The notes beneath the pieces were generated by a model, which worked only from the letters and a program-made list of their open reading frames with translations, did not search any database and was not told the origin of the DNA. Source: Populus alba (lineage: Eukaryota > Streptophyta > Magnoliopsida > Malpighiales > Salicaceae). From it: 64,000 nucleotides of DNA. Positions 1-10,636 of the stretch are shown one piece after another. Made by a program: the position numbers and the translations under genes. The stretch lies in contig NC_133288.1 in the NCBI RefSeq assembly GCF_005239225.2, forward strand, positions 8,141,035-8,205,034, given 5' to 3'. Numbering within the stretch: the stretch's first letter is position 1; each line of letters begins with the position of its first letter.

Positions 1-190
1 ACTTTCAAAAAAAAAAAAAAGAACTCGTTAAGTGATTATACTATCCTTAAGTTAAATCCAAATCACAAAAATAAAAATATCAAAGCATCGAACATCCAGT
101 TGACATGACGTTATGAGTGATCATAGTATCTTTGGGTTAAATCCAAATCATAAAAATAAAAAATATTTTGGTCAAATTTTACTTTGTGCA
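1..190. repeat. Two diverged direct repeats of about 85 bp
   Basis: Two direct copies share the words TTAAATCCAAATCA and AAAAATAAAAA after a common lead-in (tgattatactatc, then tgatcatagtatc). They lie roughly 85 bp apart. No coding potential is seen. Confidence 0.55.
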
Positions 191-1253
191 AATTTATCGT
201 TGCATTAAATTTTAAGTTGATTACTCAGTGTCAAAAATGTTAAAGAACTGAAAAAATTATTTGACAATTGAAAACTTTTTTCTTATATTACAGGCTATAA
301 AGCATACTCTAGATTAAATGATTTCACAATGTTTTTTGTTTGAAGATATAATTAGTGGTTATTTTGCAATATCTTATTCTGGTAAAATATCTTGGTACTG
401 CTTTAATTTCCTAAATGACATATTTGGGTTATATATATATATATAGAAACCAGTTTTTTCATCTTAAATGAAATGTGATGCATGATAAGCGATAAATTAT
501 AAATTTTGGTTATATTTTAAATTTGTTACTTTAATAATATTTAATATTATAATAACGATTGCTTTATAAAATATTTTTTATTAAAATAATATGTATATTT
601 TTTATTTTTTAAAATTAATTTTTAATATCAACATGCATATAAAAATATATAATTTTAATATGGTTAATTCGGTGATGATTATGCAAAGTACAGATCAATT
701 ATTTTGTCACAACAAAAGGTGTGATTAGCTTTGGAAAAGAAATGAATTTGGTTCATTTATTGAGTGAAATCAAGATTATGTTGAATAGAAGCAAACTAGG
801 CAAAGAATTGGCGTTGGGAGAAAAAGGGGACGAGTGCTTTCTGTTTCTGAACGTTGTATGCTGCAGATAAAAAATGCTTTACTTTTTTACTGCAGTAAAT
901 ATGGTTGAAAGGACATTACCACCACCCAATCAAATCATTTTCGTTACAATACCAAACACACACATCGATGCATGTTTCCATGTTGCTAAAGCAAAGTGAC
1001 GACTTGTATAGTGATGTGGAGGACAATGAGTGGTCAACGCATCGCCATCTTAAATCTGTGATGAGATCTGTTTCGATGACGCACAAAACACGACATCTTT
1101 AGATTGGGGTTTCTGTTCTCCGTGCTTTGATTCTTACATTTACACAGTAAACAGTAACCCTGGCCGACAATATATATATATATAATACGCACACATTAGA
1201 TGTCATCCCCCCGTACTCTAACAGCCTTAGCATGCTTGTGTATTGTCATAAAC

Positions 1254-1312
<59 letters not shown>

Positions 1313-2639
1313 AAACAAAAACTATTGTAATTTATAATGTTTTTTAAAAAAAAACCTACAAAGCTAAATTCTTAACCAATTTAATATTAAAAAAATTTAA
1401 CAAAAATAATTAAAAAAAATATGTGAAAAAACACTATAGTAAAACAAAAATTATGTGGGTAAATATTATGGCAATCAATGATGTTTCAAAGAAAAAAACT
1501 ATAAAGTTAAATTCTTAACCAGTTCAATAGTAAATTGACAGATAAATTTTTAAAAAAATATAAAAATGAAAAAAATGAAAAATGAAAAAAGAAGAAGATA
1601 ATTTCATAAAAAAAACAAAAAGAAAAGAAAAAAACATGTGAGGAATGGAAAAAAAAAAAAAACATGGGGAGGAATGGGGAAAAAAAACTAAAAAAAAATA
1701 ATAATAATAAAAAAAGACGCACGTTTTAGAGTATTAGGTAATATCTTTCTTTTCTGACCACTAAAAAATACAACGTTTACTTCTCTGCTAAATTCCAGTG
1801 GGTTCGAGGGGTACCTTGGTTATTTTATGACAAAACGCATCTCTTAGATGGCGCCTCTTGCCTTTTTTTTAACTTGTCCTGTTTTGGAGATTCATGTGGT
1901 AGTGTATATGTCTGTATCCAATTGGTTAGTTAAATATGACATTGATTATATGCGAGAGTGTGTGTATATAAAATTTATTTATTTTTAATATTTATTAAAT
2001 ATTTGATTAATCAATTTATAATAAAAATAAAATTATTAGGATAAAAATATTTTACATAGAAAATTATAAAATTATTATAATTATGAGATTTCTATTATAT
2101 CAAATTATTGTTTCTAAAATAATGTCAATGATTGATTTCAACTAAAGGTGTGATTTGTCAATCTCTTAACACACACCTCATTGTTAATGTCTTTTTACCC
2201 TGACCATACTATAGCATGTCACCTTTCTTTCAAGACCCATATTTAGTAAATTCAAAGTAACATTAACATTTTCTCCAATTGATAAACCTGATATATGAAT
2301 TACATTTTCATTACACTTAAAGAGAAATGTGTAAATGAAGTAAGTGTATTGAGAGATAAAAATAATTAAACAATCCTTACATGTGTTCTAAACCATGTAA
2401 AAAATTATTCATCTTATAATCGAAAGATTTGAGATTCAGTCAGCTGTGAGTTTTTAAATAGTAAAAATTGATGATGTTATCTACAAGGTATTCAACAATC
2501 TATTAGTGTATGATATTATAAGAGATAAATTTTTTGAAAGTATTATTCTTTAAATTATACTTACTAAATAGAAGGTCTTAGTTCATTGCAATTAAATAAC
2601 ATATAATTATATGCTTGTTTGAATTCTATTTCTACCAAA
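191..2639. other. AT-rich intergenic DNA, no gene recognised
   Basis: The stretch holds long A/T tracts, TA microsatellites and low-complexity purine runs (about 1,560-1,720). The only open frames are short, and the one at 905 opens with TTG. I see no splice-linked or conserved coding signal. Confidence 0.6.
1257..1313. repeat. (AT)n microsatellite
   Basis: An almost pure AT/TA dinucleotide run of about 56 bp with one phase slip near 1,288. Shorter runs lie at about 431-445 and 1,168-1,182. Confidence 0.95.
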
Positions 2640-5182
2640 TATCTTCTCCTCACAATATTTTTTGGTATGGGTCATCCAAGATGAGAGAATATTGACAAGT
2701 TCTCACTCGAATGTACTTTCCTACCATCTTCATGCCTTGGAACACAGTTAATTATTGTTCTCAAGTGAGGCTTAAAATAGTACGAGATAAATGTTGAAAT
2801 TTTTACAACAATATAAGACACGCATATCAAAACCTTCAATATGCACCTAGTTTTTTTAATTTTATCTTAAAGTTGAACAAGTACCTGTTTAAAATTAAAT
2901 GAATGTTTTGAAAAAAAAATTAAGACAATAAAATTTTAATTACCATACATGTGTAATCTCGAACTTCTCAAATGGATACATCCATCTATATTAGACTAGG
3001 CCTCCAATTTTTTTCTCAAATGGTAAATGTATCGGTAAATGCTTCATTGAGTAGAAGAATGATGGAAGGAATATCATCTTAAGTTTGCTAATTGTTTGGA
3101 CGATGTTTATTTCAAGCCTCTTTATACGTTGTGTCTGCAACTTGTTGAAATATATATCTCTAAAGAAGTGACTGATCTCCATGACTGCATATTATATTCC
3201 CTTTGGCAATAATCCTGGTAAGCTAGTGGAATGAGTATTTGCATAAACACGTGACAGTCTTGACTCTTCATTCTATACAATCTGCAATCCTCTAAATTGA
3301 CCAACCTTGATATGTTCGAAGAATGTTCATTAAAAAAAAAAATATAGACTCTTAAGCTATTGGTAGACAATTGTGTATTCTTGTCTCAAACAAACCTAAC
3401 TTTGGGCTTTATGGATTATGACCCATCATAAACCAACTCTATATTTTTATAGTGACAAAATAAAAATATATTCATTCTAGCCTTGATTTTGTCCTCTATC
3501 TTCCCTTTCACGTCTATAACCGTGTTGAAAATATTTTGAAACATGTTCTTTTCAATGTGTTTGACATCAAGGTTATGACAGAAGAGATTGGTCTTCCAAT
3601 AAAGAAGCTCTTAGAAAATACTTCACTTTACCCAATTATAGGTCAAACCAAAATGAAAAAACTTTTGCATACCGAATTGAAAACCAAATACATCATTATA
3701 CTTCGACCCTACCCTATGTCATATAATTTTTCACTCGACCATAGCAGCGGGGCAACATTGTTTTCAACTTTGCCAACAAAGAAGACCTTTATTTTCTTTT
3801 TGTGCTTGTGATCCATTGGTAAAAGCTGTTTGTGGCAATAAAAAAAAGATGCTTTACTGCCATTTGTTAACGTGATGACCATGTTATTTTCCATACAATA
3901 TAGTCATGCTAGTTTTCCATACGTACTTCAACCATAAACCATTTCATACACAAGAAAATCATTGATAATTCAAATCAAAGTTGCCTTCATTTGAAAACTT
4001 TGTTTCCTCGATACATTATATGTCAAGGCCTAAATGATCACACTGTTTCAATTTATCAATCAATGGATGAAGACAAACATCTATATTTATACCTAGATTA
4101 TTAGAACCGGATGTGATTGTAGATAAAAACATGAGCACCGACCTTATACATATCCCTAGTGGTAAGTTATAAACTGTGAGTATTACTGACCAATAAGAAT
4201 AAGGAGTAACAAATGACCTGAATGGATTAAATCTTTCTGTACATAACCTAAGATGCATGTTCCTTGATTCCATTTATGCACCCTATTAAAATATTTTTAG
4301 GTTTCACCATTGAAAAAATGCATCATCACTTCACTCATCACATCATATGAATACTGACATGAATAACATTTGCAGTCTAGGTGTGACAAAAGTCCTTCCC
4401 CTACCATTTCTGGGTTTATAACGAGCATGCCCACATATGCTTCACTCGATCAACTCTATATTTTCAAGGTGGTACAATATGCAGAAGTTCGGACACATGT
4501 CAATTTTCCAATATCCTAGGTTGTAGGGTTTTATAATTGATTTAGCAACATAAGAGTTTTCTTTCAACCTATTCCCTTAAGGTAAAATGATTTTCGTCCA
4601 TTCAACAATTCTATAGTAACCGGCATTACTCAACGTATTATTTGACTTGATGGTGAACACATGCATGTGTAATGACCAATAATTTACTATGATTTGTGCA
4701 CCTATCCCATAATGGTTCATCGAAGTCTTTCAAAAGATCAAAAACCATGGTCGTGTCTGCATTACATTCTTCATCTATTATTGGATATTGACCAGCATAA
4801 CCCTAATTTACTTTCATCGCATCCATAACCATATTATTATAAGGATTAGTTTGTCATCTACAACTTCATGCATGTTGATAGAGCTAGAAGTTGAACCAAC
4901 CATCCTTTATATCATAGTCTCGTGAGGAACATATGGTTTTCCATCTATAAACTAACACATTTATCTTTCCATGAACCCTTGTTATAAAATATGCATCGTT
5001 ACAACATCTAGATCAAGAAACTTTTTATTTTTACACCTCTTACATGGACATTTAATATCAGCCCCACTAATATTTCTTAGATTAGATAATGTGTAATTAA
5101 TAAAACATTAAACTGCATTACAATAATCCATCCTACACAACCCTTGAGATGAATATCGATACATCCATAAACAATCATCCAT
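2640..5182 (-). pseudogene. CACTA transposase remnant: Transpos_assoc, TNP2, DUF4218
   Basis: Remnant of a CACTA-family transposase, read on the minus strand in broken frames. In protein order: the transposase-associated N-terminal domain (about 5,182-4,900) with the cysteine motif CPCKRCKN; the TNP2-like Transposase_21 region, with pieces resembling RLCTERFNPF and SPYSYWPV-type sequence (about 4,270-4,020) and FTLTNGSK...FFYCHKQLLPMDH (about 3,890-3,790); the DUF4218 domain, with MKSQDCHVFMQ (about 3,280-3,240) and FFYSMKHLPIHLP followed by YRWMYPFE (about 3,060-2,950); and the C-terminal segment YFKPHLRT...LSIFSHLG (about 2,800-2,660). Domain order and spacing match a full-length TNP2 protein with small deletions. 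There are many stops and frameshifts and no intact frame over 90 residues, so it cannot make an active transposase. Family names are recalled; the motifs are read from the sequence. Confidence 0.85.
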
Positions 5183-6000
5183 TAATTATGTCAAACCTAT
5201 ATAAAATATTGATGACAACTTGTATTAATTAATTATAGAAACTAAATAAACAACAGAACATTAGTTTAACTCAAACTTATTCAATCTATTTTAATAGTAC
5301 AACCAATTCATTGTCAATTATCTATATAAATTCAAATTTCTATACATTTACCAAAAATCTCAACTCAACAATAAAATTGATAAAATATAAAACGGATATA
5401 TTAAATAAGTCATTATTTATTTCATTAGAAGACACCTAAGTCACAAATTCAAATTAAATTTAATCACTTTACGTACAAACAAATATAATTTTATAAAATC
5501 TCAAATAAACCCTAACATGTACAAATCATATATTCATAAAACAAATTTTTATAGGAAAAAGCTATAAAACAAGTAAACACCTAAACAAATATATATATTA
5601 CAAAAATATGCAATAAAATTAATATTTTAAAATCAAATTCAAATAAAAATGGGTAGTTTTGCTTACTTGAATTGAGGATTCCTCAATAAAATTTGATTAA
5701 AACAGGGATGCTGACAAATTGAATGTTAAGGTGGCTGAATTTGTATTAGGAGGTTGAATTATGATAAATTTGTTGGGGGGGCGGGGTTGTGCTATTTGTT
5801 GTAAAGAAAAATAAAAGAAGAAGAAAAGGGGTGGAGAAAGAGAAAGGTTACTTATCAGGTCATAAATTAAATATTACAGAAGAATTTACTAACGGATTTA
5901 AATCCATCAGTAATTTTGTTTGTAAAAATGGCACATCATCACATTTCTTGGCTTTTTTTTTTCATTTTTTTTTCATTGTAATTTTGTTTGTATTTATCAA

Positions 6001-6013
6001 TTTTCTAGTAGTG
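6001..6013 (-). repeat. CACTA terminal inverted repeat, one end
   Basis: The plus strand reads TTTTCTAGTAGTG, the reverse complement of CACTACTAGAAAA, which is the canonical CACTA end. It lies on the expected 5' side of the minus-strand transposase. The three bases outside are TAA; no matching copy of the terminus was found on the other side. Confidence 0.7.
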
Positions 6014-6189
6014 TAAGCATACGATACCTTGATTATTTCTATAACATCCTCATGGATAGGTGTTTATGATTTGTAAGATTTTTGTTTGATTTCCTAAAGC
6101 AAAGTTCAACGAAATGATGGTTGTCAAATGGCTGAGAATGAGGAGGAAGATAGGAACTGTATACTCTTGCTGCTGTTACTCCATTTAGA

Positions 6190-6570
6190 GCCTAGGATGG
6201 ATGGAAGGAATCCCAGAATACATATACACTCCTGTTAGCGCAAGGCATTTCTTCGAGAATACATTGGCCATCCTCCCTCAATTTACAGCCTAATGCATAG
6301 TTAACACCTCGGAGTATGATTGAATCGTTCGTAGTTTCAAAGGACAGAATAGAATGGTCGCAACCCAAATGCATGGGTGTAATTTAGCCGTATAAATAAG
6401 AGAAATGAAGGGATTTTGGCGAAGACCAATAAAATCTAGCTAGGACGTTTCGACCGTCGGAAAATTCGCCTGTGGAGGGTAATTGACTCTAGCCAATGTG
6501 TTAAAGTTGTTATTGTTGCCATTACCTTAACAAGGAGTCTTCAAAAATAAATAAAACAGAGCACTTGTCG
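6190..6570 (-). pseudogene. GDSL esterase/lipase pseudogene lacking middle exons
   Basis: A broken relative of the intact GDSL gene about 1.3 kb to its right, on the same strand. From the right, the minus strand gives QVLCFIYF, then a frameshifted block I with GNGNNNNFNTLARVNYPP, where the intact gene has GNNNQLSSLAKANYMPY. A later piece reads ILRGVNYA (intact gene: ILGGVNYA), and this runs straight into CANRSVYVFWDSFHPS, the block V region with the Asp-x-x-His pair. The sequence that would hold exons 3 and 4, including the GxND block, is missing. There is a stop in block I and another just after HPS. It looks like an internally deleted tandem duplicate; no activity is expected. Confidence 0.8.
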
Positions 6571-7918
6571 GGTTCTATGCACACAATGTTGCCCGAACGA
6601 AACTGCTAACGGGAGGAAGATGACCAGGCATGATTTTGTTCCACACGACACTGTGGAAAGAAAAATTGAAGATTAGAATGAGAGGGGGAAAGGAAATTTT
6701 AAGTTTGATGAATGTAGATGAAGTGAGAAAAAATCAAGTTACTACAGAGCATCAAACATGGTGGTTATGCTAGTTGTGGGCGTTGGACTAGCCACTAGTG
6801 CTGTTTGGTTTCTTCTGGTCAACTGAATTGGCGATTCACCAAGAGGGAACTCAGAGTCAACCGCATTTGTCAAATTGTTTGAGCCAGCAATTACATTTTA
6901 ATTCAAGATGATGATTCAGACCAAAAGTCATTTCTCTTAAATTCTACAGTAAATTTATAATTTATAGCTAGAGCTAGACATCTTAAATTTAACGTGAAAG
7001 CAGAAATTATGCTAGGGAATGATACACTTGATGATGCTAGACTTGATGAGTATATAATGAAGTTTGGGCTAAATTAAAAAATACATGATTTGGTTATAAG
7101 TTGAGCCAGTTATTACACAAGGGAATTATGAAATTTAGATAAAATGGAAGGAGAATTGGGAGGCATGGTATAGAAATAGTCCAGATTTATCAAAGAAAAA
7201 ATGACAGGGCACGTACATTAGTGGAGAAAAACTGTTGAAGTCATGCATCTTTCAAAACCAGGAAGAAGGAAGAACATGAGAGGTTAGATTATGGTTTTCT
7301 ACGATTTTTTCTATTTAAAGAAGGTTGAGGAAGAATTAGTTCATGTTCATCAAGATATTCCCGTGCGTGGTTGTAATTAAAATAAAGATTATTCAAATGA
7401 ATGTAAGTTTTTTTAATTACAAATGGTTAAATTTCTTTTTTATATTCGTAGAATTAAAATATTTGATCATTTTTTGTGTATGAAATTATATTTTGGTATT
7501 GCCGCGACTATGAAATTAAAAATCTAGAGTTGCGGTGAAATTCTAGAATTTAAATTTGAAATATAAGCTGCACATATTATACTTGCTTTCAAACTTTCAC
7601 ACAAAATCGAAATCTTATTAATTGAGACACAGACATTAAAATAAAGAAAAACCCCCCTAGAAAATTCTTAAGATTCTAGTAATTAGAAGGTTTCTCCATC
7701 CAAGCCAGAATCTCATGCTCCTTGCAAGTTTGCAGGAATGCACTAAATTCAGCACGTAGACAAGACTCGAAATCTGAACTTGTTTACACTTAAGTACTGC
7801 CCATAGAACAATGGGCTACAACATTAAAAGCGACGAACATTATATAGTAAACAGAAAGTAAAATTCTTGGGGATATGATCTTTAACTGATCATCTCACCA
7901 CAACCACCAGCTTCGTCT
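6571..7918. other. Intergenic DNA between GDSL pseudogene and gene
   Basis: No frame of note and no transposon protein homology that I recognise. The right part (about 7,600-7,918) should contain the 3' UTR of the GDSL gene, which is transcribed leftwards. Confidence 0.5.
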
Positions 7919-9537
7919 TCATTGCTGAGCCAGCTGGCGGATATCGTAAGGGTAAGCGTCGGATGCCGATTGTGCACTGTAAGATCTCCTTCCAATAATT
8001 ACGTTTACAGCCTCGGTCGGGTGATACGCATCCCAAAACACGTATTGGTTTCTGTTCCGGCAAGGAGCTTGTAAAGGTAGACATGTAATCTGTCCATTAT
8101 TCCTTCCAACACCGCAGCATCCAGTGTTTGTGTTCGTAAAGCCTGAAATTAACCAAGGCAGAGCACGTTGAACCAACAAAGTGTTATTAGCAACTAACGT
8201 ATGCCTTGCACGTAGTTTAAGTAATTTTTATTTTAAGAATTTCATGAGCAGGGTGTCTTCGAAGCAGTTTAATAATATATTGAATCGCTAGGAGTAGCAA
8301 GCAGGTAGCCCTAAAGGACTGCTAAGAGTGATAATGCGTTAAAAGGGTTTACTGGATGTTTACCAAAAGCAGCAGGTCTGGTTATTAAATCTTGGAAAAT
8401 TCCGTAAGCATTGATGTAGATAAATCTTGCATCAGGAGTATTTCTGTTGAGTTGAGTAACAAGAGATCTGAGCTTGTTATTGAAAATCTGGTTGGCAGAA
8501 TTAATTCTCTGAACACATGTTCTCCCATCAGGACTGTTTTGGGCCAGTTCACTTGGGCTGCAGCCAATCTGACCCAGTCCAACCAAGGCAAACTTCCTGG
8601 CTCCATTGTTGTACAAAATCTGCACCAAATTAAGTAGCATTAGCAAGTCCACACACAAAAAAACAGAAAAAAAAAGCTCTTGGTTTCTTGAAATGACACC
8701 CCATCAAATATCATTAACTATGAATATAGATAGATAATCGGACCCTTAATTGCTGACTATATTGTTGGATAAGAACGTTGGCATATTGCTCTGGTGTATA
8801 TTGCCGGCTACTTGAGTAAAACTGAGGCGCGAAATAATTGTTAAGGTAGTCATTGCTGCCTAGTGCAATCGATAATATGCACTTGCTAAGACGTTTTGCT
8901 GTCGTGTTCCTATCCCCCAGTATGTTCACAATTTGTGAGACAGTATTTTGGTAGTTTCGTACTTGTCCACTAAAACTGATTCGAGCTCCCTGAAAACGAA
9001 AGGGGAAAAATTGGCAAAATCATGCATGTGAGAATTGAGCTATAAGGACATTTTAATGCTACCTATTTAGTAGTTGGTTAATAATTACCAGTTGTCGGCC
9101 TGTTTCCTCTCTAATTCCAGCTGCTGCTGATGCATAATTCACTCCCCCGAGTATATCCCGGCCCCTTGCTGTAGCATAAGGTGGAATGTAGTTGCGGAAA
9201 CCCAATTGTTCAGCTGTTAGCAAAGTAGCAGAATATGTTAGTTCCATGTATGGGAAGTAGGAGTAGCATGTCGTGAGAGGTGGTACTTACCGATAACGTC
9301 AACTGTTGTTTTACCATTGGAAAACCTTCCGGTAGGTCCACGAGGGAAGTCAATCCCATAAGGCATATAATTAGCTTTAGCCAAAGATGAAAGTTGATTA
9401 TTATTGCCATTATCGACCAAAGAATCCCCGAAAATGAAGTAGCAAGGAACTTGTTGCGCCATAGCCCCATATTTTACTGAAAGCAAGGCTAAAAGAACCG
9501 CACACACCACCCACCATTTCTCCTGCACTGCCTCCAT
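7919..9537 (-). CDS. GDSL esterase/lipase, five exons, 365 aa
   Basis: Predicted exons on the minus strand are 9537-9291, 9213-9089, 8989-8744, 8619-8364 and 8142-7919. All four introns are GT-AG and keep the frame (1,098 nt, 365 residues plus stop). The start ATG precedes a hydrophobic N-terminus (residues about 8-24, VVCAVLLALLSVKYGAM), a likely secretion signal. Catalytic blocks of the SGNH/GDSL family are present: FGDSLVDNGNN with Ser39 (block I), GGVNYASAAAGI (block II), GSND at 168-171 (block III) and WDAYHPTEA with Asp329 and His332 (block V). This fits an extracellular serine ester hydrolase acting on lipid or cutin-type esters, as is usual for the family; the substrate cannot be told. 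Length is typical (350-370 aa). A deleted tandem copy lies about 1.3 kb away. Confidence 0.93.
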
Positions 9538-9655
9538 TAATTAATCAAGAAGTTTAATGCAAGGAATGATCAGTAAAAGGTAAGGAAGGGCGTGAGGTGC
9601 TTGAAATGTTCTGTGGAGGAGGTATGTGTGAGGAATTTCAATGCAAGCTATGCAA

Positions 9656-9665
9656 CTATATATAG
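9656..9665 (-). promoter_or_regulatory. TATA box of the GDSL gene
   Basis: CTATATATAG lies about 120 bp upstream of the predicted ATG at 9,537, read on the minus strand. The distance leaves room for a normal 5' UTR of 80-90 nt. The assignment rests on sequence and position only. Confidence 0.6.
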
Positions 9666-10287
9666 ATGGAGTGATCACGAAGGGGTCAGAGTCAAGAGAT
9701 AAAAAAAACAAATAAATTAAAAAAGGTGATAGACTAGTGGGCTCTTGCTGTTGCTTTTACAGTTGAAGAGGTTGTTGGTTGCATTAATGTCACGCGGATG
9801 TGCGTGGCAAAGGACGGCGGAGATGGCTGCATTTCACTCTGCAAGCACGGTATTTCTTGTGATATGTGTCGAACCGTTGATTGAACACCATTGCCACCGG
9901 CCAGTAATTAATATTACAGTCGGTGGTGGACTTAATTTGGTCAAAATCATATATAAATCATTTATGTCAAATAGCCTTAATTATAATCGGCAACAAAATC
10001 ACTGTCGTTATAATAAACAATTAGTATTTTGCTAAACTCTTGCTATGGTGCTTGTTTATCTTGGTTGGCGATCGGCTGCAGGGTTTTGTATATTCATCCA
10101 GTTTCGCCTTTGCCCTCGGGGCAGGGCTGGTGTTTCTTGATAAAGTGCCTAGACCTATCAAAAGTGGAAGAAAATTAAATAAATAAATGTGCAGAAGAGG
10201 ATTTCTTTATAATTAACGTCCTTGAATATTTTGTTATTCTTAGTAAATTATCCATTTCATATTTAATCTTCTTTCTCTTTTACCCTA
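9666..10287. other. Intergenic DNA, no gene recognised
   Basis: Upstream flank of the GDSL gene, up to the copia LTR. A 96-codon open frame (9,745-10,035) has no recognisable motif and I do not call it a gene. Confidence 0.5.
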
Positions 10288-10603
10288 TGTTGAAAGTAAA
10301 CTAGATATTGAATTCTGAAAAATTTAAAATTAATAGTCAACCGGTTTAGTTGGCAGAACACAATTTATGTTCACATTAGGATTTTCTTGTATTAGTTTAA
10401 TTCCTTAATTGTTTAGGATTTTATGGTTATAAAAAGACTTCTATTTTAACATTCTTAATAAGCATAAAATAAAGAGAATAGCTAAGAAAATATAAAGAGA
10501 AACACTTAATAAAAATATATCTTCCCCTCAATCTTTTTATTCTTGAGTTCTTGACCTTACATTGTTGTGTTGATCTTATACCACAACTGCTTTTCTTCCA
10601 ATA
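10288..10603 (+). repeat. 5' LTR of copia element
   Basis: Starts TGTTGAAAG and shares long blocks with the copy at 14,673, for example TGTATTAGTTTAATT and AATAAGCATAAAATA. Its 3' limit, near CTTCCAATA, is set by that alignment and by the PBS that follows. Confidence 0.8.
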
Positions 10604-10619
10604 AGTGATATCACAGCTT
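10604..10619 (+). other. Primer-binding site of copia element
   Basis: AGTGATATCACAGCTT directly follows the 5' LTR and resembles the initiator-tRNA-Met type PBS (TGGTATCAGAGC), with a few changes. Confidence 0.6.
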
Positions 10620-10636
10620 ATGTGTGATTATTTGAC

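Larger units (their letters stand above)
2640..6013 (-). mobile_element. Decayed CACTA (En/Spm) DNA transposon
   Basis: A degenerate CACTA element whose transposase frame runs on the minus strand. The higher-coordinate terminus is visible at 6,001-6,013, where the minus strand reads CACTACTAGAAAA. Just inside it is the inverted subterminal pair ACGGATTT/AAATCCATC (about 5,893-5,910). Between the transposase start and this end are about 800 bp of AT-rich leader. I could not identify the opposite terminus on the low-coordinate side, so the left limit is only the last recognisable protein homology. Confidence 0.75.

Noticed and set aside
905..1102. 65-codon open frame
   Set aside because: Opens with TTG, shows no domain, and lies in AT-rich intergenic DNA.
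1432..1445. CACTATAGTAAAAC as the missing left end of the CACTA element
   Set aside because: Only partial match to CACTACTAGAAAA. No subterminal repeats beside it, and the outside triplet (AAA) differs from TAA at the other end.
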